A stretch of 64,000 nucleotides of DNA from Monodelphis domestica (lineage: Eukaryota > Chordata > Mammalia > Didelphimorphia > Didelphidae): positions 541,263,189 to 541,327,188 of the forward strand of contig NC_077227.1 of assembly GCF_027887165.1 (NCBI RefSeq), written 5' to 3'. Position 1 is the first letter of the stretch; each line of letters opens with the position of its first letter. A program made the position numbers and the translations under genes. The notes beneath the pieces were generated by a model. That model had not been told where the DNA came from and made no database searches. It was given only the letters and a program-made list of their open reading frames with translations. This document shows positions 10,646 to 21,185 of this stretch, in pieces.

Positions 10646-10657
10646 CCTTTCCTTCTC
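10554..10657. repeat. Perfect (CT)43 array with pyrimidine tail
   Basis: An uninterrupted TC/CT dinucleotide run of about 86 bases (10554-10639) is followed by a 'tctttccttt' pyrimidine tail. The strict pyrimidine/purine strand split makes intramolecular triplex (H-DNA) possible. Open frames through it encode only Ser-Leu or Arg-Glu repeats and are artefacts. Confidence 0.97.
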
Positions 10658-10954
10658 CCCATCTACCAGTGATTATAAACACCTGACTTCTGAAATTTAA
10701 ATTTGAAAAAGTCAGAGCTGATGTTTCATCAACCTGCAAAGTGTACCACTTTAGGAAACAGGAAAATGTAGTGTTTGCATGACACATTTCCCCCCCAAAA
10801 AAAACAGTGAGGTAAAGGAAAAAAAAGAGAGAAGAGACTGGTTAGCAGGAAAGAGTTTATTTTTGGATTTTTAAAAAAGATCTTAAATTAAAACCTCTTA
10901 GTTCCATGAAACTGGCAGCCACTTATGGCTGCTAAGAATGAAATGTAATAAAAT
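10658..10954. other. Unassigned stretch
   Basis: Contains a C7-A8 junction near 10791-10804 and purine-rich runs. No repeat or gene recognised. Confidence 0.35.
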
Positions 10955-11110
10955 GAAATCATAGAATTTTTAGAGCTGGAAGGGACCTAAGAGATCATCG
11001 TAAGAAGTCCAACTCACTCATTAGACAATCTAGGGAACAAAGACTCAGAGAGATTTTTTACTTGCCTAAAGCTGCACATGTGGTCAGTAGCAATTCAGAT
11101 GTAGTGGACA
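10955..11110 (-). mobile_element. MIR-related SINE ('tcatagaatttttagagctggaaggg' type)
   Basis: The terminal motif 'agagctggaagggacctaagagatcat' and 'gtccaactcactcatt' are followed by the reversed MIR core 'gaacaaagactcagagag'. This joined form is common in mammals. Confidence 0.6.
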
Positions 11111-11159
11111 GCAAGATTGATTTGAAAGTCAGGAGATCAGGGTTCAGGTACCCACCACC

Positions 11160-11812
11160 CCTGTGTAGGCTCTGATACCCTCGCACCTGAACCATTCCAA
11201 CAGCTTGCTGGTGGTTCTGCCTCCCTCAGGGTTCTCCCAACTCCAATCCATATTTCTACCAAAGTGATTTTCCTCAATGCAAGTCTTAGGACACCATTCC
11301 TCTCATTCAGTAAAACTCCACTGGTTTCCTATTACCTCCAAGGTGCAAATATCAAATGTTCTCTTTGGCATTCAAAGCCCTTCATGACCTAGCTCCCTCC
11401 TTACATTCCAGGTTTGTTTTCTCCCCAATATGTACTAACTCTTCAATGAAGTGATACTGGCCTCCAGACTGCCCCGGGAACAAGACACTGTACCTCAGCT
11501 CTGGGCATCCTCTCTGGTTGTCCCCCTTGCTTGGACTGCTCAATCTCTTCCAGTCTGATGATTTCTCTGACTTCTTTTGAGTCTCAACAAAAAGCTTACT
11601 TACTGGGGTTATCTTAACTAAACCATCTTAATTTCTCTTCATTACCACTGTTATTTTCTATTTATCTGTGTATCACTGTCCATGAATATATATGTTTGCA
11701 TGTTATTTCCATCAGATTGTAAGCTCCTTGAGAGCAGGCATCCCCACTGTTTAGCCCAATGCTTGACACATGGTCATTACTTATAGGCATATTGAACTGA
11801 ATTGAAAAAATC
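11160..11812 (+). mobile_element. Long L2 LINE 3' region (~650 bases)
   Basis: One of the best L2 copies here. In order: 'tccaacagcttgctggtggttctgcctccctc', 'accaaagtgattttcctcaatgc', 'tttggcattcaaagcccttcatgacctagc', 'actggcctccagactg', 'ctttgagtctcaacaaaa'-like step, 'agattgtaagctccttgagagcagg', 'caatgcttgacacatggtcatt'. It is near-continuous and not coding. Confidence 0.9.
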
Positions 11813-11984
11813 CATAGTAATGACAAAGTCTTTATTATTTTCCAGCATTTCTCTGAAGTGTTAAATCTCTATAACCTCCTGCCCCTTAAATGAACAGGAT
11901 GGACTTTCCTTCTGTCCTAATGCCTGTTGACTTCTGTGTGCTATCTCTCTATTAGTGAACATACATACACAGTAGTGTGTCCAA

Positions 11985-12130
11985 TTATTTTCTTTATGAC
12001 GACGATTCCCACTTCTTTATCTCTGCTGACAGTCTCTCCCCAGAGCTTCGGTCCTCTTTCCAACTGCTTGCTGAATATTTCCACCTAGATCATAAAAGCA
12101 TTAATTTAGACCTAAGGAAATAAAACCTCA
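11985..12130 (+). mobile_element. L2 LINE internal fragment
   Basis: 'ccagagcttcggtcctctttccaactgcttgctgaatatttccacctagat' corresponds to the L2 part just upstream of the segment seen at 11160-11812, so this is a separate piece. Confidence 0.6.
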
Positions 12131-12149
12131 GAAATAATTTGTCATATCC

Positions 12150-12297
12150 TTGGACTTAATTTATAGTTGAGGGAAATAGGGCTATGAGGGGTTGTGTGAT
12201 CTGTGCAAGGCTGTATGGCAAGGAGCAGAGGGGAAATTTTAACTCTTGCCCAATCTCAAAATCTCATGTCCTTTATACCATAGTGCATGCTTATCTG
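12150..12297 (-). mobile_element. MIR fragment
   Basis: Reversed MIR: 'tttatagttgagggaaataggg', 'gtgtgatctgtgcaaggct', and a head-like 'tataccatagtgc'. Confidence 0.5.
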
Positions 12298-12349
12298 GCA
12301 TTTCAACCCCAGTTTTTCAAAAAACAACTTCTTCATTTCTTTCCATAAG

Positions 12350-12545
12350 CCAGATTGCTTAATAGATAGCACAAAGTCTAGAAGGCATGAGTTCAAATTT
12401 GACCTCAGATGCTAGCTTCAGGAACATGGGCAAATCACATAACTACTGTCTATATAATGCTTCCCTACTGTAAAATGAGGATAATGATAGTATCTACAGC
12501 CCAGAGTTTTGTGAGTATAAGATGAGATACTTATAAGGTTCCCAG
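12350..12545 (+). mobile_element. MIR-type CORE-SINE
   Basis: Head 'gcttaatagatagcacaaagt', then 'gagttcaaatttgacctcag', 'atgggcaaatcacataact', 'actgtaaaatgaggataatg' and the MIR 3' part with 'gtgagtataagatgagatac'. Confidence 0.7.
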
Positions 12546-12699
12546 TATAGACACTTACAAGCCTGTTTCCTTCCTTCCACACCATTAAAATATCTTTGTC
12601 AAGAATTAACATATAGAAAATAAATGAAGCTTTTGCAAAGGGAGAGGTTTGCAGTTGTCACATATAGCTCATGCTATGGAGCACAAGAAGGTCACAAGT

Positions 12700-13556
12700 T
12701 ATCATTGTCCTTTCACTTTCCTAGACTTATAATCTTGGATTTATCTTTTACCATGACCTCTCCCCTGCTTCCCCACAATTCCTTTTGTTTCCAAGTCCTG
12801 TGGAGTCTACTTTTGAAACTTCACTTATATTTAGCCCCCTTCTTTATCCTTACTCTACTTTGTTGAAATTCATCTCTCCTTTCCTAGAACATTGTAATAG
12901 TTTCTTTTTAAATTTTTTAATGTATCTAGTATCTCCTTTTCTAATTGTTTAATTTGTTACCCTAATACAACACAACTCTCTGCTCAAAAACCTCCAGTAG
13001 ATTCCCATTACCTATTAAATCAAATATAGATGTCTGATTCCATGAAGATTCAATAATTTTTGTATTTTGAATCTAATCTGTTTTGTCCCATATTTGTGTC
13101 ATATTATTCACCTTTACAGATTCTAAGGTCTAGTGAAACTGCATACATTTTTTAATCCCCTACCTTTTTGTGCCCGTATCTCATTTCCTTGTCTTTTTCA
13201 GTCTTTCCTCCATACCTAGAATAGATTATCCTTCACTCTTGATCTAAAGAAGGTCCTTTTTTCTTTCAGAGCAGAGTTCATCTGGTATCTAATGCAAGAA
13301 TCCATTTAAGACTATTCAGTACAGCTTAAAACAAGCTCTTCCACCTCAAATTTATTGTATTAGATTGTATTTCTCCATTATATTTATTACTCTCTACAGT
13401 GAATGAGAGTTTTTTGTGCCTTTGTATTTTCTTCCTTATTAAAGCATAAGTTCCTGAATGATGAGATCATATCACTATTGGCATATCTTCAAGTTGAGTA
13501 CAGTGCCTCGCCATAGTAGATGCTTAATAAATGTTTGTTGAGTGATTGAATTAAAC
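12700..13556 (+). mobile_element. Long, worn L2 LINE copy (~850 bases)
   Basis: Recognisable L2 blocks in order: 'aaaaacctccagtagattcccattacct', 'ctttcagagcagagttcatctggtatct', 'agcataagttcctgaatgatgag', and the terminus 'cagtgcctcgccatagtagatgcttaataaatgtttgttga'-type end. The 5' half is poorly conserved. Confidence 0.8.
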
Positions 13557-13631
13557 ATAATTTTATACTGCTATGAATTATTTTCTGATTATTTTATGTA
13601 TGAGAGACTTTGTCCCTAAAGATATCTAAAA

Positions 13632-13738
13632 CTCCTTCAGGGAAGAATTATAATTCATATTCCTTTCCCCAGTGGTCCCTAGCATAGTGCTAGCGACATG
13701 GAAGGTATTTAGTGAATACTTGATGAATTGAATTTTCC
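13632..13738 (+). mobile_element. L2 LINE 3' tail
   Basis: 'cctagcatagtgctagcgacatggaaggtatttagtgaatacttgatgaattg' is a second L2 terminus within 200 bases of the previous one. Confidence 0.6.
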
Positions 13739-13964
13739 CCACTGTATTTAGATAGAGAGCCATCAGATCTAAACTTGTTTGAACCTCCCTTTCTTCAGCC
13801 ACTGGCCCCTAGAAGAAGCAGAAAGTATAAATCAGATACTCAGGAAGAATCAAAGAAATGGGGGGAAAAAGACAGAATAGCTCAGTTCTCATTTCTTTCA
13901 AGATAGCAATCTGTTGTGCCAAGATTTCTCTATTCATTTTTTTACTTTAAAATGTAACCAAGTA

Positions 13965-14070
13965 GTGCTCAAACTCTTTTTAGATCCCAGAACTTTTTTA
14001 TTATCTCAAAAATTATTAGGCCTACAACCCCTTAAAATGTTAGTCAGTATTTTTATCAAAATAGTTTTAG
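13965..14070 (+). mobile_element. MER5-like hAT-Charlie fragment
   Basis: 'gctcaaactctttttagatcccagaac' and 'ttatctcaaaaattattagg' follow the 5' end of the MER5/Charlie family ('ctcaaactttttggtctcagga..aaaaattattgagga'). Only the left ~100 bases are present. Confidence 0.5.
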
Positions 14071-14094
14071 CTTCACGGCACCCAGTGGTTCTTA

Positions 14095-14245
14095 GCCAAA
14101 ATTGCAGCCTTCTCAATTGTAAAATAGGAATATAACATCTCCTATCCCACAGGGTTATTGTGAAGACCAAATGAGATAATATTAGTAAAGGTTTAGCACA
14201 GTGCTGGGGACATAGTAGGCACTCCATGAATGCTTATTCTCTAGC
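14095..14245 (+). mobile_element. MIR 3' half
   Basis: 'ctcaattgtaaaatagga', 'cccacagggttattgtgaaga', 'caaatgagataatattagtaaag' and 'agcacagtgctggggacatagtaggca' form the MIR 3' half. Confidence 0.8.
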
Positions 14246-14319
14246 TCTCTCAGTGGGTAAGAATGAGGTTGGAGAAAGAATTTAGAACTCAAATAAAAGA
14301 AGAATGTTAAAAATTAAAA

Positions 14320-15425
14320 ATACTAAATGAAGTAATTTTTAAACTGTTTTATTATTGACAAATGGTCAAGAGATATGAATTGACTGTTTTTGCATGAAGC
14401 AATCAAATCTATATATAATGCTATAAAAAAGTTCTAAATCATTATTGATTAAAGAAATGCAAATCAAAACAGCTCTCAGACATCATCTCATACTTCTCAT
14501 ATTGGCTAAAATGTTAAAAGGGCAAAATTACAAATATTGAAGGGGATTTGGGAAAGTAGGAACACTAATAAATTGTTAGTTGAACTGTGAACTAATCCAA
14601 CCATTTTGGAGAATAATCTGGAATTATACTCAAGGATATAAAACTTCTTATACCTCTTGATCCAATAATACCACTAAAATGTTTATTTCCTCAGAAAATA
14701 AAAAAAAGAAAAGAAATTGCATCATCTAACATATTTTTAGCAGCTCTTTTTGTGGTGACAAAGAACTGGAAACGGAAGGGAGGAGCATCAATTAAGGGGT
14801 GGTCTAACTGTTGTATTATATGCTTTTAATGGAATACAACTGTGCCATAAGAAATGACAAAGAAGATGATTAAAAAAAAAACTTGGGAAGACTTATACGT
14901 AGAGATGCAAAGTTACCTGAGCCAGGAGAATGTTGTACATAGCAGAAATAATAATGTATAGTGATCAGCTGTGAATGAGTTAACTATTACCTACCAGGCA
15001 AGGATCCAGGACAACTCCAAGGAACTCATGACAGAAAAGGACATCCACCACCAGAGAAGAACAGATGGGATCTGAATGCAGATTGAAACAAAGCATCTTT
15101 CAGTTAATTTTCTCCATGATTTTTCTCTAGTGTAAGCAATATGTGTCTTGTTTCATATCATGGCGAACAGGGATATATGTATTATATGATAATATATGTA
15201 CAACATATATCATATTACCTGTCTTCTTGGTGAGGAAGGGGGAAAAAGAATGAGATATAGATTTTTAGACCTACCTAATGTGAGAATTTGTTTCTCTTAG
15301 ATAAACACATATATTATAATTTACTATGTATTTATAACAAATTATATGTATATATCATATTATTGCTATGCTACATATGATACATAAAAATGAAAATAAA
15401 TAACAATTCAAAAATATTTAAATTG
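14320..15425 (+). mobile_element. L1 3' end: ORF2 C-terminus plus 3' UTR (~1.1 kb)
   Basis: Ordered landmarks: 'gacaaatggtcaagagatatgaa', 'ctctcagacatcatctcatac', 'ttggctaaaatgttaaaa', 'aatccaaccattttggagaa', 'tttttgtggtgacaaagaactgg', 'aatggaatacaactgtgccataag', then the UTR with 'ttcatatcatggcgaacagg' and 'acaacatatatcatattacctg'. Numerous stops and indels show it is an old dead copy. Confidence 0.85.
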
Positions 15426-16004
15426 CTCTAACACAAATTAGAAAAATGAAGCTGGAAGAGCTGAGAGATAGGGGGAAATAGTGAGAAAGAAAAATTCTGA
15501 ACAATCTCGAGGTACTGGATTATAACTTGGATATAATTGAATAGCCCTGGGGATAGTGAGGAAAGGCTGAGAACAAAGAAAACATTAGTATGGAAGCAGA
15601 AGGTAGATACCTAATTCAATGGTTATATCGGTTTAAGAAGTCATTTTTCTTTCAATTAATAATAATAATAACAATGATATTCCTGTTATTCATGCAACTG
15701 CTACCAATAATGAGACTGAGGAAGAGGATGTAAAGCACTTGCACACAGGTTAGTGATTTATATGGCATGAGGTAGGTTGACTGGAGCAATCACTTGAAAT
15801 AGGGGCCAAATGATAGAGTTTAGAACTCCAGAATTCTCAAGACAACTGTGAGGACTAAAAGATATCCAAATCTTAAAGAGCAGAATATAAGCACCCCATT
15901 GTAGAAAAGAAGAAGTCAAGAGATCCTGAAATAATGGTGTCTGTGCACAAAGTGAGATCCTCACTTCCACAGTCTTGAATTTGGAATTTGAAGGGTGGGA
16001 GCTT
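15426..16004. other. Unassigned stretch
   Basis: 15650-15760 carries an (AAT)n start and 'gtaaagcacttgcacac', possibly a worn antisense MIR; this is too weak to call. No gene recognised. Confidence 0.35.
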
Positions 16005-16115
16005 TTAACAAATAAGTAAATTGAGGTCCATAAAGGGTGAGTGGTGGTTTGCTCCAGATCACTCAAGTAGTATCCTAGCTGGGATCCAAAACCCCATGTG
16101 ATTTGCGCCATACTC
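16005..16115 (-). mobile_element. MIR fragment
   Basis: Reversed MIR core: 'caaataagtaaattgaggtcc', 'ccagatcactcaagtagtatcctagctgggatccaaa'-like segment, then 'ccatactct' head. Confidence 0.5.
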
Positions 16116-16151
16116 TAACATCTTTCCTAATGATATCTATTCTGTCTATTC

Positions 16152-16258
16152 ACAGGATCAAATATAATATGAGGGTCAAATTAGAATGTCTGTGACATAA
16201 TATGAAAAATTTATATCTATATAAATGGTGGTTGTTTTATCATCATCATCATCATTTT
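16152..16258 (+). mobile_element. Possible MIR 3' end with (TCA)n tail
   Basis: 'aggatcaaatataatatgagg' and 'tatataaatggtggttgttttatcatcatcatcat' fit the MIR 3' end with a trinucleotide tail. Confidence 0.35.
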
Positions 16259-16437
16259 AGAAAAAATCACTTCTCTTTATTTGATGGAAGTCAGAAATAA
16301 TTTTCAGATAAGTTGTTATTCTACAATTATTCTTTTATGTTTAATGTTCTGCAAATTATTACATAGATGGATAAAATAACTGGTTTTATAGTTGAATAAA
16401 AGTTGAAAGTTTATTATCTTATTTTTATGATTACTGT

Positions 16438-17008
16438 TAATTCATTCAATAAGCATGTACTAAGCACCTACTATGTTGGAGTTTTTGTGCTAGGACCTGG
16501 AGACTTAAAGACTAAACAACATCAGTACAACATGATTTCTGACCTCAAGAAGCTAACATTCTATTGGGGGGGGGAGAAGAATCCATCTACATATAGAAAT
16601 ATACTAAATATTATGTACATATTAAAAATAAAACATTCATATTAATTATACATTATACTATATGAAAAATTATCTATATTAAATATAGGTTATATAATAA
16701 AATATCTATATTTATTGTATTTTATATTATAAAATATCTGTATTAACTTTATTTATCTTATTAAGTAAAATATGTACATATTTATGTACATTATACATAT
16801 TATAAATACACATGGTAAGTGTAATATTTTTAGAAGTGTAGGAATAAAAAAAAAATCTCCTGGAGGAGGTAAAACTTAAGCTGAGTTTTGAAAGAAGCTT
16901 GGGATTCTAAGGGTCAAAGAGCTGAAGAGGGAGAGCATTCCACTATGAGAGATAGTCTTTGTAAAGGCCCACAGACAAGAGATGGAATATCATTAAAAGG
17001 AAGGCTGG
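16438..17008 (-). mobile_element. L2 LINE antisense, split by an AT-rich expansion
   Basis: The reversed L2 terminus 'ttcattcaataagcatgtactaagcacctactatg' and 'ctcaagaagctaacattctattgggg' begin the element. After 230 bases of TATA-rich sequence it resumes with 'ctcctggaggaggtaaaacttaagctgagttttgaa' and 'gagggagagcattccactatgagagatag'. Both halves are collinear with L2, so the AT block grew inside it. Confidence 0.85.
16590..16825. repeat. AT-rich expansion inside L2
   Basis: Almost pure A/T sequence of degenerate TATAAAATATC-type units. It occupies the L2 position just after the 'ggggg agacaacatg' step. Confidence 0.8.
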
Positions 17009-17011
17009 GTA

Positions 17012-17215
17012 GAGCATCAGAAAGAGCTCTTGTTTTGGAGAGGATTTACATCTCAGCTTTGGCACATGGGCTGGAACTCAATTTTTCTATCTGTAAGTAA
17101 AGGGGGTTGTTCTTGATGTTCTAGGACGTAGTAGTAAGACTATTAATAAAATAATAATAGCTTTTATAAAGTGCTTTAAGGTTTATTATTAAGTGCTAGA
17201 AAAATTATTGACCTC
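17012..17215 (+). mobile_element. MIR head fragment followed by worn reversed MIR
   Basis: 17012-17105 ('gagctcttgttttggaga', 'catctcagctttggcacatgggc', 'tttttctatctgtaagtaa') matches the MIR 5' half. 17142-17215 ('taataatagcttttataaagtgctttaaggtt') reads as a reversed MIR 3' end. Confidence 0.45.
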
Positions 17216-17307
17216 AGTTGACACATTTTTTAAAGATAATTGAAACTTGTTGAGGTTGACATATTTGTACTTCAAACTTCATGACTTTTTCTATATTTTA
17301 TTTTTTA

Positions 17308-17455
17308 AACCCTTACCTCCTGTCTTGGAATCAATACTGTGTATTGGTTCCAAGGCAGAAGTGTGGTAAGGGCTGGGCAATGGGGGTCAAGTGACTTGCC
17401 CAGGGTCACAGAACTGGGAAGTGTTGGAGGCCAGATTTGAACCTACATTGTTAAT
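17308..17455 (-). mobile_element. Marsupial SINE with palindromic tail
   Basis: The plus strand shows 'acccttacctcctgtcttgg', a 'aatcaatactgtgtattggtt' palindrome, 'ccaaggcagaagtgtggtaag', 'gacttgcccagggtcacagaactgggaagtg' and 'gaggccagatttgaacct'. This is the reversed tail and core. The head is missing. Confidence 0.8.
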
Positions 17456-17849
17456 GATGATGATGATAATGATAATTTCATACGTTGATATCATTCTGGT
17501 ATTTTTGCATATAATAAGTATCTCACTTAACACAGCACCATCTGAGAGCAGAGTTGGGAGGAGACCTGAATAGTAATGTTCTCAATTTGTCCTTTTCAGC
17601 CTTATTTCCCCTGCACACTATTATGGTAATAGATGGTTAAAAACAAACAAACAAACAAAAAATAAAAAGGGAAGGTGTCAATGAGGATGACATTTACATA
17701 ATGCTAGTAAAGTACATGACACACAATCATAGAGACATGAAGGCAATGTCATTATTATTAGCCACATTTTTAAAAGGAGATGAAATGATCTCTTAAAATA
17801 AAGCTAGAATGTTTTCTAGCCTCGATACAAAAGAGGTCTCTCCTACTTC
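17456..17849. other. Unassigned stretch with (CAAA)n
   Basis: A (ATG)n run at about 17453-17476 and an (ACAA)n run at about 17641-17664 are the only structured parts. Confidence 0.5.
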
Positions 17850-18260
17850 TGAGTCTTTCTTCTTTCTGCTTCACTATTGGATCTACCAGATGACTTATCA
17901 TTTCCTGAGTATTTCTTTTCCATTCCTTTCTCTGTGCCTTTGATTAATTGGTGCCTAAGGGAAAGTAGCATCCATCTGCTGAATCTTTTCCCATTCTCCA
18001 ACCCACAACCACTACCTCTGGATAGACTTGCCTATTCCTCCAATTGGAAGAAATTGGTCCTTCATTTGAACTTACTTTCCTTTGTTTCTCTCTCTCTTAC
18101 CCATTCATCATCATCGAGGTTCTGTTATATCTGTTGGTGGAGTATGTCTTATCACCAACTCTTACCACATTAGACTTTTAGTTCCTGGAGGGCATTTGAT
18201 ACGTCTTATTTTCCTTTGTCTTTCATTGGGTCCTCAAACATAATAAAATAGAATCAATGT
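17850..18260 (+). mobile_element. Worn L2 LINE 3' region
   Basis: Pyrimidine-rich text ends in 'cacattagacttttagttcctggagggcatttgata', 'ttcctttgtctttcattggg' and 'cataataaaatagaatcaatg', the usual L2 3' order. Individual blocks are weak. Confidence 0.5.
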
Positions 18261-18764
18261 ATTGAAATCATTTTATTGGGTTATATAATACAGAAGCAAC
18301 CAAATGGGGTTTCCATTTTTTTTTTAGATGTGTTTTCAGACACATACACAGTAAGCCAAAATGCATGTTGGAAAACACCTAATTAGCAGAGCAACTCATC
18401 TTCTATACAAGTTAGGCCAACACTGGGTTACTTCAAGTTGGAGTTTAGCTCCTGGGATAAAAACCTGCCAACCCGCCACAGGAACAGCAATTTCACCAGA
18501 GGAGCAGCTGTAAACCTACCAGAAAGAAGTCCCTCGTCTACAAAGTATTGAGCAACATGGGATCTGAGGCCAGGCATATTGTCTTTGGAAAGCCTTTAAA
18601 ACTTGTTGTTTGACATTCCTCCCAAACTTATATGTATGACCCCACACATTTAACTGAGAGCAGAAAACTGTACTTGCTGCCCTAAAAATAGTTAAAAACA
18701 AATGTTCGTGCTGATTTTGCAAACTCTCCCCTCATCTACCAGAGTAACTAATTTTTGACAGGGA
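18261..18764. other. Repeat-free unique stretch
   Basis: No repeat recognised across 500 bases of balanced composition. 18370-18720 lacks low complexity and is a candidate conserved non-coding sequence. A 68-codon minus-strand frame inside it has no domain. Confidence 0.4.
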
Positions 18765-18910
18765 GGCTAGGATTTGAGAGTTGGAGGGGACTCTAGAGAC
18801 TGCTGCATCTAGCCTCTTCATTGTAGAAATGAGGAAACTGAGGCCCACAGAGAGGGAATGACGATTCAAGGTGGCACAAGTAATACCTGCTAAAACCAAG
18901 ATTTTAAAAA
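18765..18910 (-). mobile_element. MIR-related SINE
   Basis: 'gagagttggaggggactctagaga' followed by 'catctagcctcttcattgtagaaatgaggaaactgaggcccacagagaggga' gives the reversed MIR-type layout. Confidence 0.7.
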
Positions 18911-20149
18911 GATTGCTTTGCCTTAAAATTCTCTGCTTTGAAGACCCAATAGTGTAAAATAGCCAGAGAAATTAGACACTTTTATATTTATATATAAAAT
19001 AATGAGAGTCACTGTTGTCATGAATATAGACCAATAAAACATAAATTATAATTTCTGGAGGATGGGAGTGTGACTATCTTCAGTATTTAAACCATCTTGG
19101 AGTCAATGTGATTCCTAATAATTCTTCTTTAGCACGAAGAAAAGGGATTTTCTTTCTTTTCTTCATCATCATAACCCCCCCTCCACAGTTTTTTTTTTTG
19201 CTTGCTTGCTTCAGTCATACTACTAATTATTTAGTGGTCTTTCAAACCTTTTGTAATCTCTACTGGAGAAAGCCCTGAAAGATATTAATTCTTAGCCATG
19301 TGTCGCATAAATGGAGGCCATTCTGCTATACTTAATGACAAGGCTGAGGCAGCAAGATGTCATTTGCTTTTCTCTCGGTTTTTAAATTGCTTTCTAAATG
19401 AACTACAGCTGTGAGGGCCAGGTGCTGTGATCCCTTTAGAAAGATCAGGAAATGATGAAATCCAAAATTTCAAAGTGTGATGGATGTCAGCTCCCGATTT
19501 GGTGTGTGTGAGGTCACCCCCATGCACCTGGTCCTATCTCCACAGCAGAATCACTTCTCTGTGGAAAAAAAAAAAGCGAGAAAGCAAGCGTGAGAGAGAG
19601 ATGCACATGTCTAATGTGAGAGTAACAATAAGAGAAACAGTTTATAATTATCCCTTTGTTTTCCCGTCGGCTGGATGAGGATGGCAAAAATAGGCTATTC
19701 CTTCCCCCTTTTTTCCTTATAGGTAGCTCCCCTGAATAAAAATCCAAGTTTGCACGAATAGAGAAAGTTGGCTTGTTGGCAATTTGGCCAGCCGCTGCAA
19801 AGGAAATGCTATGGAAGAGGTGGGGAGGAGGGAGAGTTTATGGAGGTTGGTCTTAATTAAAATATACACAGAATTACCAGAGCTACAAGGTCAAGGATCC
19901 TATTTGCTCCAATGCTGAGTCAGTCCTGGACTGGGAAGGGGGTCATGGGGTAGAAACTTTCCTGGCAATAGCTGGAACAAATCAGGTAGCATTGGGTGTC
20001 TGAGAGGATGGAGAGATTATTGCATTCATGTCCCTATTTTGCACAGGGGAAAACTGGAACTCATCAATGTTCGAGTATTTTTTGGATCACGGTATATTGA
20101 TTGGCAAAGGAGCCTTTAGGAATACACCACCAAGCCAGTTATCATAAGG
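18911..20149. other. 1.2-kb repeat-free unique block
   Basis: The longest stretch in the window without a recognised repeat, apart from short T and A runs (19189, 19565). It includes CpGs ('gtgtcgcataaatgg', 'aagcgagaaagcaagcgtg', 'ttcccgtcggctgg', 'ggccagccgctgc') that are rare elsewhere here. No open frame has a known domain. Candidate regulatory or conserved non-coding DNA. Confidence 0.45.
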
Positions 20150-20400
20150 ACAGTAATAACAATAAAAATATCCACGTTTTAAAAAGCACTTTGTGGTTTG
20201 CAAAGTACTATATATAAATGTGATCTCATTTGACCCCCCCCCCAAATCCTGTCATTTCACAACTAAGGAAAATGAGGCTGAGAAAGGCCAAGGAACTTTT
20301 CCAGGATCACACAGCTAATAAAGGATGGAGGCAGGGTTTGAACTCCTGTCTTCCGTCTCTAAGACCAAATCTCTTACTTACTGTGTTGCCTCCATGTTCC
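20150..20400 (-). mobile_element. Full-length MIR-type CORE-SINE, antisense
   Basis: Reversed order: 'aaaaagcactttgtggtttgcaaagtactatatataaatgtgatctcatttgac', a C9 run, 'cactaaggaaaatgaggctgag'-like core, 'ccaggatcacacagctaataaagg', 'gggtttgaactcctgtcttcc'. Confidence 0.8.
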
Positions 20401-20699
20401 CAAGTGAAGGGAAGTGACTTCATCAAAGACATCCAGTTAGCAAAAGCACATTTTTGAGCCTTGTCTTTTGGACTCTATATTCTTGGCCTGTGCATTTTTC
20501 CATGTGACATGATATTACACAGCTTTTATGGCAAATTAGACCTAGAACTTCAGGTTTCCTACGTCATACTTGAGCAATCTACTGAATATATCACATTATT
20601 TGTCATGCGTTATCAGGTAAATAATTTTCAATCATCGCTGTATATTTCTTTTTGTTGTTATTCTTTAAGTGATTAATTTCTTAATCCATAGTTTATATC
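20401..20699. other. Unassigned stretch
   Basis: No repeat recognised. A 71-codon frame has no domain. Confidence 0.35.
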
Positions 20700-21185
20700 G
20701 ATAGTGAATAGGGAGCTAGTCTTTTTTTTGAAAATTTTTATTTAATGGATCAATTTAGAATATTTTTCTATAGTTACAAGATTCATATTCTTTCCCTTCC
20801 CTGCCCCCAACCCCTCCCATAGCCAACACACAATTCCACTGGGTTTTACATGTGTCATTGATCAAGACCCATTTCCATTATTATTAATAATAATTACACT
20901 AGAGTGATCATTTAGAGTCTACAACCCCCATCATATCCCCATCAACCCATGTGATCAAACAGTTGTTTTTCTTCTGTGTTTCCACTTAGGGAGCCAGTCT
21001 TGAAGACAATCAGAGCCAGGTTTGAGTTATGCCTCTAACATGTCTCCCGCTGCCTAAGTGCCTGTGGGTACATCACAGCATTCCAATGGTGGAGGAATCT
21101 GCAAGTCAAAGAGAAGGCACTGACCTCTGGCAGAGGGAATTTCCTCACCTGGAAGGATCCCATGCTGATTAAACCATTGTCCAGC
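20700..21185 (+). mobile_element. SINE variant with 'caactctc'-type tail, interrupted by L1
   Basis: The two outer parts join into one SINE: 'gtgaatagggagctagtctt' (to 20723) continues at 21002 with 'gaagacaatcagagccagg', 'tgcctctaacatgtctccc', 'ggtacatcacagcattcc', 'gcaagtcaaagagaaggcactgacct' and 'gagggaatttcctcacctgg'. Two further copies (37010, 44145) lack the insertion. Confidence 0.7.
20724..20987 (-). mobile_element. 5'-truncated L1 3' UTR with target-site duplication
   Basis: Starts on the left with a T run (the reversed poly-A) and contains 'cttccctgcccccaacccctcccatagcc', 'cacaattccactgggttttacatgtgtc' and 'catcaacccatgtgatcaaac', the marsupial L1 3' UTR read backwards. It is flanked by 14-base direct repeats at 20710-20723 and 20988-21001 that differ at one base (agggagctagtctt / agggagccagtctt). 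This shows endonuclease-primed insertion into the surrounding SINE. Confidence 0.9.

Noticed and set aside
10501..10787. Ser-Leu and Arg-Glu repeat frames
   Set aside because: They are the trivial translation of the (CT)n array on either strand.
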